Positions 35,317 through 46,500 of a stretch of 64,000 nt of DNA are shown here, piece after piece; positions within the stretch are counted from its first letter, which is position 1, and the number at the start of each line of letters is the position of its first letter. The notes beneath the pieces were generated by a model, which saw nothing but the letters and a program-made list of their open reading frames with translations, did not search any database and was not told where the DNA came from. Source of the stretch: Lepidurus packardi (taxonomy: Eukaryota > Arthropoda > Branchiopoda > Notostraca > Triopsidae); assembly GCA_023053545.1 (NCBI GenBank), contig JAKZAN010000001.1, forward strand, positions 7,894,565-7,958,564, written 5' to 3'. The translations under genes and the position numbers were made by a program.

Positions 35317-35790
35317 TATTTAGGCAGTGCCTTTTCTGATCAGACGAGCACAAAATTTCTCCCACGCAAGTAATAAATCAAAAGGTATATTGAAGAGACC
35401 AGCGAAAAAAAAAGGGCAGTAAAAATTCCACAATTTCACCGCAGAAACGCACTGGCACGCAAAACAAATGCTCGCAAAAAATCGAAGCTCGGCCAGGCAA
35501 GGGCACAAAGCTGTGAGGATTTAACAAAATCTCGGCTTTATTTCTTTCTTCTTGTGGAAATTTGACGAGATGTTAGCAGGTCTACGTCTCGGGCACGACT
35601 CAGCCTCCCTAACACTGAACCGCACGCTAAACTTTCTCTGGCTGGATTTTTAGAAGGCTGTCCAAGCGCAAGTTGAGGGTCCTCTGTGCACGGCTACACA
35701 ACGATTTGTGGTGGTGGAGGAATACGACAAAGTCGACGACAATGTCGTTACGACAAAGTCGTTCGAAGTCGACTTGCGAGTTGGAGTTGG
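35317..35790 (-). other. sls: Predicted 5' leader of sls
   Basis: DNA between the presumed start site and the ATG. It has a cluster of short GTCG inverted repeats at 35725-35775 (CGACAAAGTCG twice, ACGACAATGTCGT, and the perfect palindrome AAGTCGACTT). The stop codon directly before the ATG excludes an N-terminal extension. Extent is inferred from the TATA box. Confidence 0.4.
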
Positions 35791-35813
35791 AGTCAGTCAC
35801 AGTTGGCAAAGCT

Positions 35814-35820
35814 TTTTATA
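35814..35820 (-). promoter_or_regulatory. TATA box of sls
   Basis: The minus strand reads TATAAAA here, about 500 bp upstream of the first codon of sls. A start site about 30 nt on (near 35790) would give a leader of about 470 nt with no obvious intron. A clean TATA box fits a strongly tissue-specific muscle gene. The start site itself is inferred. Confidence 0.5.
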
Positions 35821-38800
35821 AGACTCAGGTAGGCGGGTAACAGGGTTTCGAGGTCTGGCCCCGCCTACTGAAGAATTTTTTATAGTAAGGCACTATTGGT
35901 ACTCTTATGAGTCAGGCTCCGTGGTGAGTGACTACTTTCGATGAGAATAGCTCTTCCCGTAATCATGGCTAGCCTTGAAGAAAAGCGAAACGAATTTCCT
36001 TATGAAGCACGTCAGCCAAAGATCAAAACAAGAAAGGGCGTGATTGCAGTAGACTCATAAGTTGTCCGCTTTGCGTAAACGAGGAGAAGAGACGAAAAGC
36101 CAGAGAGGGATAAGGAGAACTTAATTGAGCAATTGGACACATCCGTAACTCGAAGCTTGCGAAGTAATGCGGTGTGGGCGTGGTGGCCTAACAATGCCTG
36201 ACGTTATGTGTTTAGGGTATACAGGAAGTATTCACATAGTGGATGCCAAGTTACAAATATGTGGTTCCACCCACTTTAATCAAGAATTTTAAAAGGATCT
36301 CTTATAAATGAGCTTCAATTTCTTTTTATTTATTGGAGTGGAGGGTGTTAAAGAACATCAGACGAAGAATTACGGTATGCAAAGTAACGAAACGTACTTG
36401 AAAAGGGGATCAACTCCGCCCTCCCGCGACGCAGGCAGAGGACGCCCCAAAATAGCTCTCAAGACGAAGACTCGTGAGGAAAGGCTAAGGATGTCCTTGC
36501 TTGGGGGGTGCTCTCTCGCCAGCATCTTGGCTTGGCTGGAAGATGCTTCACATTGTTGGTTGGCCGTGGCCATACGGCCAAAATTGACAGCTGACAGCTG
36601 ACACGGTCAGATCATCATACGAGGCTTGTGCTGTTCAGGTTTCCCCCGGTCGTAAAATGGTTTAGCCTGACCGCAGTATCCTTGAACACTTATTGCGATA
36701 CTTGCACTTGATATTAATTTGTTTAGTTAGAAAAAAAAGAAAGCAGCGGATACAAGTCTGTGTTTCCTGTTCCTGTACCAAAGTTTTTTTTTTTTGTTTG
36801 TGTGCTCCTTTGTAGCCTCAATATTCTTAGATTGCGCTGCAGAAACCCGGGATGCTGTGGTTCCGATAGGGTGTATTTCATAGTTTCCAGTAGGAGTAAA
36901 GAGGTCAGATTAAAAAAGCTCCGTTGTGAGCGTTAAATGTAAACCACTTGGCTTTTTTGTAGAAGGGGGATGTTGCTAGTGTGTCGTAATGCTGACGTAG
37001 GACCTTCTTGGAGCAGATCGGGAAGGAGTTTATCACCGCGAAGAAAAACGTTACCATATTTGAGCATGTGGCTAGGTTGCACGGCAATCGAAGGGAAAAG
37101 CATTCAAACACGCACACGCCCATTCGTCCTCAAGCATCGGCCGGTTCTACCTGAAGGCTGTGTAAAAAGGTACCTCGCCAGATTCTTGAGCTTGTCAAAC
37201 CACATCATGAGGATGCATGACCATGACGTCATCAGTTCTCGATGTTGTTTGGGAGGTAGACACGATAAATTGCATAGGGCGTTTTCCTCCCTCTTGCCTG
37301 ACTGATGAGTAAATGATGGGCAAGCTTGGCTTAAGAGTGTCCTACGCATAGAATGAACCTTCGATCAGCTGGCGAAGTTTTAGGCTATTCTTGAAAGTTT
37401 CAACGCGTCTTGAAGGTAAAGGGGCCCTCTAGGTAGGCTAAAAACAGGAAGGAAAGGGAAGTTCCTTATGGAAGGCAGTTTGACGATGAAAATTTGGTTA
37501 CTCTGTTAACCCTCCTCGTAAAGTTACGACAGGCAGACGCGAGTGTCAGTGTCGTTGACTAACTATGCCATTCTGCCGTTTGCATGTGAGCTTTTTCATT
37601 TTTCTCTTTTTCCTGTCCTGCTCTGTCGGGAGGTCTTGGGTAAGGCACCAGAAATAACCACTGCGACTCAAGTTTTGGCTGGCATCTCCTAATCTCCGTC
37701 TAGTTCGCTTTGGGAACTGCGGCCTTAGCTACGCCTACTCATTTGGCTTACGACACGCAAGAACCGAGAAAATTCCAGATTTAAGTCAACCGAAGGACAC
37801 CAACAAATTAAATAAAAATAAGCAAAAGCTCCAGGAAACCTTTATAACCACGAGGTGCAGTTATTTATTTGATAGAGATGAGTGTTCGTTGACAAGTGTG
37901 TCATTAAACAGATCTGTTTTCTATTCAGCCGGAGTTTTTATTCTTTATTATTCTTTTTTTTATTAGGATAACATCACAGTTAATACTCTGGCGCCCCTTA
38001 AGAGCAAAGCTTAGTCTTTGAAAAGGGATAAAGAAAAGGGAGAGTTTTAAGTTTTTGAGTTTTGAGACGTCTAGATGGTGGAAAAAAAATTAACAAATGA
38101 AAAGATGATGTCATACGGCAGGAAGTTGGTCAATTGCGAGATACTCTCTCTCTCCCTCTCTCTTTTAGCACAACGGATTCTATACACCAAAACACCAAAA
38201 GAGTATATGACTACTGGCAAAAGCTATTAATGTTAGGTAGTTTTTAAAGAGTCTTTTTGAAGTGCCGCAATTGCAGTGTGTATACTTGTGTTGTTTCTTT
38301 CCTCGTTCCTTGCCCTCCCGTCTCTGCCTACAGCTGGACGGTTTTGTTTATTTGGCTATCCCAGAATGTAGGATGCTCACAGCTCCTCGGCTGTGTGACT
38401 GTTGCCAAACCAAAATGTCAGGTTTGGCGAGAGCGAGAAGGGCTTGCTTGTGTAACTTGTATCTGCTCAGGGAAGGTATAATTAGCCCAGTAATGGGTCG
38501 TCCACCAAAACAAGAGGGAGAAAAGAACCAACATAGCTAAACTGTGACTCGGCCTTCCGCAGAAATATTCATTTGAGTCAACTGTTTTTTTCATGAGCTG
38601 TTTTGGGGTGGGAGAGCACAGAAAGCAACGCATTCCTTTGAGCTTTTTTCCAGCTGAGCTGAACAACCCCGTGATAATTATTTTGCGCAGCATTTTCGGT
38701 CAATTGGTTTGGAATTGCGACTGCCATTTTTCTGCGTCAACAAATTAACGTTTCATAATTCGCTGAGATGTCTATTTAAGAGTTTGAGATTTGCGCGCCA

Positions 38801-39130
38801 AGAACTTTGGAGGGAAATGAGCCAAAACTAATGAACACACCTGGTGTTTTCCGTCAAGTGGGTTCATCTAACGTCCACCCAAGAGGTACAATCAAAATGT
38901 GGGTCTAAGAAATGAGTTAGCTTGGATAGGGTTCAAAATAACATGGAGATATGCGTTTAGGTGACTAGTTGGCAGTGATGAGAAACCACGTATTTTTAGA
39001 AGCTCCGTTGAATATCCGTTTTCCGACCCCAAAATAATCTTTAGGAAAAGTAAGGCATGCGAAATGTGTACATTCCATTTGAGCCAGATTGAGAGCCTCT
39101 TTGTTCTTCGTATCGCAATTTTGACTTTCA
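35821..39130. other. Intergenic DNA between zormin and sls
   Basis: About 3.3 kb with no ORF that looks like protein on either strand; the longest (38418-38693, 38257-38540) have no recognisable composition or homology. Contains a CT-rich microsatellite at about 38142-38167 and a pair of CAGCTG E-boxes at 36588-36600. It must hold the 3' flank of zormin and the upstream regulatory region of sls. Confidence 0.6.
36588..36600. promoter_or_regulatory. Two CAGCTG E-boxes in direct repeat upstream of sls
   Basis: CAGCTG at 36588-36593 and 36595-36600 (tgacagctgacagctgaca), about 770 bp upstream of the TATA box. Paired E-boxes are typical of myogenic bHLH targets. Motif evidence only. Confidence 0.3.
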
Positions 39131-39136
39131 TTTATT
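39131..39136 (-). terminator. Candidate poly(A) signal of zormin
   Basis: The plus strand tttatt is AATAAA on the coding strand, about 420 nt beyond the predicted stop codon. It is the first canonical hexamer I noticed downstream. It would give a 3' UTR of about 0.4 kb. Confidence 0.4.
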
Positions 39137-39552
39137 TCCGTCATCGACAAAATTTCATAGATTCGTATAGTTTTGATTGAAGTTTACTTGAAGCGTGATA
39201 AGGTATAGTGTTAGCCGCAGTTGACTAGAGGTTAATATCGAGTAAATATCGGGGACTACGAGCTAAAATCGGTCGAAAATAGATCTAAGAAGCTTTTCAT
39301 GCGGCTTAAAAGCTTACTTGCTTTTAAAAACTAACTGTTTTCATAAGGAAGCATAACAGTAATAAGGCACACTGGTGAACTTAAACCTTTTCAATCGCCT
39401 TTAGACACTCAATCTGGCGGTGCTTCCGACTACAAGAAGAGACAGTTGAAGTTCGAGACATAGTTACGTGCAAAACAGGGAGATTCTTTTTTTGTTGTGT
39501 AGGCGGGACAAGAACGTGAGAAGTTCGGTATAGGGCCCGACAGACAGAAGAA

Positions 39553-40512
39553 TTAAAATTTGTATCGTAGCTCACCCACAGACTTTCCTTTTCCTCCAAC
39601 AGATGCTCCGATAAACCCTATACGCAACCAGAAACGTATGAGAAAATTTTTTAATAATTTTCAAATAGTAAGAATTTCGTGTTGTACCTGGTAGTGCTTC
39701 GCCTGGTTGCAGACATGTGCTTTCGCGAGGAGACACGCTTAGAGAAGATTGGGGCGACGGAGTGTGTTGTTCTCGGCCAGTACCGCACGGTTGGGGAGGC
39801 TGATAAGGTGTAAAGGAGCTTCGTCTAGTTTCGTAGTATCTCGAAGATCCTTTGTCCGACGATATTTCGCGTTCTATCTCTGACAACTCTGAATCCGTAG
39901 TGAATGGCTCCCATTTGGCAGCTTTAAATTGGGCAAAGCGCTTCGGTTTGAAGAGCGGAGCACCGCCAGGACCACTAGAAGCGGTGGAGGGTACCGGGGT
40001 AGCCTTTGTGGTGGTAATAGTAGGCTGGGTGGTTAATAAAGGAGCGGGAGCGTGCTCATGGAGAACGGGTACTTCGGTATTGCCTTCAGTGCCAATAAGG
40101 CTTTCGACCTTGTCTACCTTCTTGGCTTCACCTGGTAGAACGACTCCGAATTCGTACCCGAAGTCGTATTTGAAGTAAATCAAACCCGTATCCGGATCAA
40201 TATGTTTAGTACCTAAGGTCGTAGGATTACAATTCTCGTATTCATTCAAGAGATGGTCTAATTATGTATTACCGTATTCGGAAACACGGGATTCCTCATG
40301 ATACGCTTGTGGCTCTGAGCCTTTGTCCACTGCACTCGCAACTGTGGTGGTATAGGCAGCTTTACTGATACTTGGGACGGGAATAGGCGCCGGCGCGGGT
40401 GATTCTTGCTGTGAACGAGTATTGTTTACTTCAGTCAATATCTGTTCGGCAAAGTTCTGGGTCTTTTCCTTGAATTTTTGCGACATGGTGCTAAACTCGT
40501 GATTGACCATTT
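39553..40512 (-). CDS. zormin: zormin exons 44-46: C-terminal tail
   Basis: Exons 40273-40512, 39688-40257 and 39553-39617. Exons 44 and 45 are both phase 1-1 and so could be skipped singly. Exon 45 ends in QPGEALP, echoing QPGEAPEFGY at the end of exon 43 and LPGEAKKV inside exon 45. The last exon adds about 21 residues, Gly/Lys-rich (GASVGGKGKSVG), and stops at TAA 39555-39553. Inside it a good donor (GTGAGCTA at 39576-39569) could instead splice onward, so the true C-terminus is uncertain. Confidence 0.6.
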
Positions 40513-43500
40513 CTACGCAACATAATTGTAAGTAGACATTATTTAAGTATTGCATAGTCAAACCTACTGCTGGCAGTTGTATGGGCAGCAATATACCCGA
40601 ATTCGGGTGCTTCACCTGGTTGCAAGTATAGCTCAGGTTCGCTAAAATAAGCGGCAGACGACGTAGGAGCTACAGGATATGCTTTGTAGGGCGTGTAAGG
40701 TTTGTTGGGTTTACTTTGCTCAGCCGCTTTAAGGTTAGACATAGGTTGAAGACGAGGTGGCGCTGGTTTGGAAGGGACCATGTCAACAGCTAAGGCGTCT
40801 TTTACTTTGTCGACATCTTCGGAAGTAAGGACGGGACGGGGTGGCCCGTCAAATTTTGGGGGTTGGTCAAATACTGTGGGCGGTGTAGGACTGCGTTTCT
40901 TTTCTCGTTTGTGAGATTTCGGTAAGGTGTGATTCAGATTAGGCGCTTTAATGGTTTTGAAAGTCGGGTCTTCCGCGTCGCTATAAGCTGGAGTCCACTT
41001 CGGTCGAATCCTGGAGCCTTCGTAGTCACTCTCGTAGTCGCTTTCGCGTGTTTCTCCCGGCAGGAACCTTCTCGGCCGAGCTGGAGGCGTGCTGGTTACG
41101 GCAACAGTTGGTTTGGGTAGATCGGGACTGAAAGGGAACGGCTCTAGGACGAGCGGGGTCTGCGTAGGTTGGGAAGCAGGAGCCACGCCGACCATTGGGG
41201 GCGAACCAGGTGTCAGGGGTGGGGTGTTACCAACCTGACTTTGCAGCAGTCTAGTGGAAGCCGAGTCGCTGAGCTGGATCACGCGACTACTTTGTTCCAT
41301 TGTCACAAACCTTTTCGAGTACTGCGTAGTTTCCGAGAATTGCATGCGCTGGGTTTTCTCGGATAACTCGCCGACACCGTCGGTTTTTACCGGTGAAGCG
41401 ACGGAAGGACGAGACGGGCCTTGAACTGTCTGTGGTGACTCGAACTCCGTAGAAGGTGTCGGGACAAGACCATGAGGAGAAACTTTTGGTTCAGTTTTGG
41501 CTAGCAGTTGGGACTGTATCTCGCGGAACTGCAAGCTGTCTTCATTCTCGACCTCGCTCGGTCCCCGCTTGGGTAAGATACGACCGTCGTAGTTGCTATC
41601 GTAGTCACTTTCGCGAAATTCTCCTTTGATAAATCTGTTCGGTTTCGCAAGCTGTACTATTGGCGATTTAACTTTCTTGGGTGCTTGGGAATCCGCGGTG
41701 AATGGGAAAGGCTCCAAAGGCTTAACCACGTGCTTGATAACAGGTGGACAGGCAACGTAAGGCGTGTCTTTGCGTTGGACTGCTTTGGTCTCCGCACTCT
41801 TGGGAACCTCTGGACCGGAAGACTTTAGGATACTCCTCTGGGTAGAGCTTGATGTCGTAGTTGTGCTGGTGGCAGTGACAGTTTCGGATTGCTCAGCTAA
41901 GGGTCTTGCCTCCCAGAAGGATTTACCCTCGCCGGCCTTAAACCCGGTTGAAGAGTCTACTTCTGAACGAGCTTCAGTTTGGATTGGTCTGCTGATGGGT
42001 CGTTGGCTTTCCACGAGCGTCTCAGTTTTCTGGACGATAGTAGGGAGAATCCGTCTGGCCACCTCAACGTGTTGAACAACCTGTGTTGTTGTGGTGGTAA
42101 AAGGTTCTTCTTCTTCGTCTTTCTTCCTCCAAGGTAAGTCTACCTTGACTGTTTCGGAAGGGGGTGGCGGCCAGGGAACATGCAAGGGTTTCAGAGTGTG
42201 TCCCCAGCGTTTTTCCATTTCGAGGGCTTGTTTGGAAGGTTTACCGGAAGCTTTAGCAACTGTGTTGACATCATAGTCAACTACAAATGCAGACTCGTCG
42301 CCAGAGTTACGTTTAGGGACCCAAGAGTGCTCCATGGCTATCGCTTCGGCGGAGGGCTTCTTCTTAGGGACCGCTTGACGTTCCATAGACTGTGTACTAC
42401 GAGTGGCGGGTTTGCATCCGGAGGTAATAGGGAAAACTGCGGGTTGTTGTTTACTTACTGGGCTGGATTGAAGGACGCGAGTCGGAGGGCGAACTTCGGA
42501 GTCACTGAAGTACCCTGTCTGATTGTACCGCTGAGTGATTGCGCTTGACCTGGTTATCATAGTCGACGTGCTGCTTCTCATGAAAGTTTCCTTTTTATCT
42601 TGATGATCAAATGAGCCCATACTGGTCACGTGGCCGGTCGTTAGAACTTGAGGTCGCGTGGAATCAATTTGTGGAAGGTTATCGAAGACGGTGGCCGGTG
42701 TAGGTTCTTTCTCGGGAGCCTGACTGGTTCCACGCGAATTGGACTGCAAAAGTACTTGAACCGGCTGGTAATTCAGGTCTTCCGTGTCACTACCTTGTGG
42801 TACCCATTTGGGAGGAATTTTGCTTTCATAGTCGCTTTCGTAGTCACTTTCCCGGGATAGGCCTTTGACGAACTTTCTGGGTTTCGGAGGGGAGGCAGTT
42901 TTGAGAGGTTTAGGTTTGGCAGGCGAGGCTTCAAACGGGAAAGGCTGCAATTCAGGAAAAGTATCAAATTGGCTGGCGGACCAGTTTGGTTTAGGTCTTT
43001 CTGTGGTTGAAATTAATCCTGAAGCTAGCGGCGATTGCTTAGGTTTTTCTTCGATTGGTGGAGTGGGGATAGGTAGCAAGCGGACGCCACCTGGGACATC
43101 CGTTGGTGTCTTGGACGCCTCCTCAAGTTTTCGAGCCATTTCGGCGATGTCTTCGCGTAGTTTGGGTGGGGAACCGAGCTTGGGCGCAAAGCCAACTTTA
43201 GGCGGCGGTTCAGGAGTCAAGTCTAAGCCGTTACTAGCTGCCTCGGACGTTAAAGTGGTGTCCAATTTGAGGGTTTTATGAACGACTGAAGAAGCTTTAG
43301 TTTCCATACGCTCCTCTTTCCTGGTTTCCGTGAGGGTGGTGAAATCTGTCCGGTGGCGAGTGATGGTGGTTGCAGATATTTGCTGCGTAGGAGCTACTGT
43401 AGGGGCGCTGAAATCTGTTTGATGGTAAGTGATAGTGGTGGCAGATATTTGCTGGGTAGGAACTACTGTGGGGGTGCTGGTTACGGCTGCTACGTTCACC

Positions 43501-46500
43501 ACGGAAGAATAGGTGGTAGGCGGCAGTGCAGGTGGCGCAGCCCGTACTTCTGATGTAGTTTTGACCGTCTTCTCTTCAAATCGCTTGAAATTAGTTTTGA
43601 AGTCGGTTTCGTCCGAGAAGGCTGTTGAAGTTTCTGCGAGAGTCTGTGTTTCCGCGACTACTAAATCGGCAATACTCTGTGCCTCTCCTGCTCGGTTCGT
43701 TGCTTTGACCGCGTATCTACCGCTGTCGAATTCGCTAACTAAAATACAAAATTCTAGAGTTTCCTGCCAGTGAATGGTTGACATTACCGTTGGCGATAAC
43801 GAGACCATGGCGACATTCTTCAGTTTTGAAGCACATCCGATCGTCTAGGATAATAGGCTTCTCATTTTTCGTCCAAATTACGTCCGGTGTAGGAGTACCC
43901 GTCACTTCGACCTCTAAATTAACCCTGAAGCCAGGTTTTACCAATTGTGCTTGCAAACGACGGCCAAACACGGGCGGGAATTGGGTACCTGTCGTCAGAT
44001 TCAGTGATACCGCATTTTTTCATACTGCTTGTGAGGTTACTTACGCCTAACGACGAGATCAGCCGTACTGCTGGCGGTACCGCCACTGTTGCGCGCCGTA
44101 CAAGTATAGCGACCAGCGTCAGCCTCTCTGGTTTGCTTAAGAACTAGTGAAACCTTGCTCAGGCCAAAAGTAATGTCAATATCGTCATTCGATATTAAAT
44201 CGACGCCGTTTTTGTACCATTTGATCTCCGGCTCAGGATGACCTGGTAAAAAAAAGAAAGAATTAGAATTGCATTACAAATAAGATGTAGTGGGTTGACT
44301 GTATCGTACCATCAACTATGCCTTGGAACACTACCCTTGTGCCATCTTCTACCATAATTCCTACTAAAGGTGTGACAAACTTCGGGGCGATAGCTTTGCG
44401 AGGTGTTTTGACCATTGGTTTAACTATGGATTGGGTCTGGAAGTTGCTGGTAGTGACTTGACCACTTTGAGATGAGAAGAAACTGGCGCGTTGTTTGACC
44501 GAAAGTCCTTCTTCATCGTTTTCGACTTGTTGGACTTTCTGAGCATGGATTACGTCAGCTGGATGACCATCCACTTGGCTGACGCTGGTGTGTGATTCGC
44601 TTGTTGTGCTGTTGCTAATAGTGTTGGATTGTAGTGTCGCTTTGCGTACCAGAGTCGTGGACTGAAACGTAGTTTGCGAATAATTTTCAGAACAACTGCT
44701 TAGCGTAGGGATGACTAACGTTGGCTCTACAGTAAAAATAGAAAAAGATCATTGCGGAATTATTTAATGACTGAGCACTTCCCTGCCTTCCCACCAAAAT
44801 AATGTGTGAACAAAAATTCAAAAGAAAGAAAGAGAAACGTAAGCTGATCTCATTAACTCTTAGTAAGTTTGGAAGAAAAAAAATTTCAATTATGTCTCTT
44901 TTAAAGTGCCAGACTTGTAAAGTGTAAAGTACTTACGATGAACTTGAACTAAGGCGGTGCAGATTGCCTTTCCCGCTTCACTTTCTGCTACGCAGGCGTA
45001 ACGCCCCTTTTGCTCTTCTTTAGCTTGTACGATATTCAACCGGTGGAAGGTTCCTTCTGAGCTTAAGGTCAGTTCTTCGTTTGGAACCACTGGCCTGTCG
45101 TTACACAACCATTTTACCTAAACGAATAAAAATGCTAGTATTTCTTTTCTCTCGTCTGTTGAGGAAGTGTTACTTCCGGATAAGGCTGGCCGTGAATTGC
45201 GCATTCTAATGTAATGGGTGTTCCTTGTAGGACATTCACGTCTGTAAAGAGTTTTTGGAATTGAGGGGGGATCTGCGGTACACGTATCTCGGCTGGTGGT
45301 TCTTTAGGCAACACCACGACAGTAGCGTAGCATTTCGCTTCCCCGGTTTCATTACTGGCTTTCACGGTATAAGTACCAGAATGGTACAGCTGGACTTGGG
45401 GAATCGTTAGTTGTGTAGTGCCGTTAGGATCAACCATAATCTGTAGATTCATGTATTTAAGAAATCAATTATTTTTCTTTAACTTGTCCCAATGGGAGTT
45501 TCTTTTTATCTTGCCGTGAAATACTTACTTGAAAACTGGGAGAAGGTGAGAGAAGGGAGCTGTCCCGGTACCAGAAAATGGAAGGACTAGGTTGGCCAAT
45601 GACTTGGGCCTCAAGTGTGATCTTTTCTCCTACGTTCGCTGACAAATCTTTCGTTAAACGAATGAACTTTGGAGGCTGAGCAGTGAGCTGACTAGTAACG
45701 AGTACTTGCGTATGCATTTCCTGTACGAAAGGCTGGCCTGCAACAATGAAAAGTACAAACTTAGAAGAGTATCCTCTGAAAAATCGCGTTCTTTTGGGTA
45801 CCAAGCACAGTGAGTTGACACTGACTAGAAGCCTCGCCGCCTGAGTTGATAGCAACGACTTTATAGCGACCAGAATCTTCTACAAATGCTTCTTTGATGA
45901 TTAAAGAGCAGCGATCGCCTTGGAATAGCAGTTGAAAATCGACTGACTCTTTCACAGGCCGATCGTTTTGAAACCAAATCACCTGAAATAGGAATAGTTT
46001 TTTAGTGATAATACTCCAAAGAGTTATGTTAAAGTACTTCTGGCTCGGGTTGTCCAGTTATAGTACAATCTAACCGAAGGGCTTGTCCTTCGTTTACTAT
46101 CAAATCTTTCAACGCGTTCTGGATCGAAGGTTTGATAGGCTCTACATCCGAAGCCAATTCAGAATCAGACGTTTCAGTTGGCAGTCGACCCTAGAAAACC
46201 ACATTTGTCTTTAATAAGTTAAGTTTCAGCTTAAATAATTTTACTTTGACGGAAAGCTGGCAAGTACAGGAACACTCTCCTGCTATATTCTTGGCTATAA
46301 CAGTGTAAGCGCCTGCGTCTTTGGGAAACGCTTCTGTTATGGTCAAAAAACCTTTATCGCCTTCAACTTGTGTCTACAGATTACATAATAACAAACACTG
46401 TAAAAACTTTTTTAGAAAGAAAACTTCTTACTTTCACTTCGCGAGTTTCTTTTATTACGCGTCCGTTATGGAACCAGTTTAGGGTTGCAGCAGGTATTCC

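Noticed and set aside
38257-38693. ORFs on both strands in the zormin-sls spacer
   Set aside because: Overlap each other on opposite strands, Cys/Ser-rich random composition, no conserved motif.
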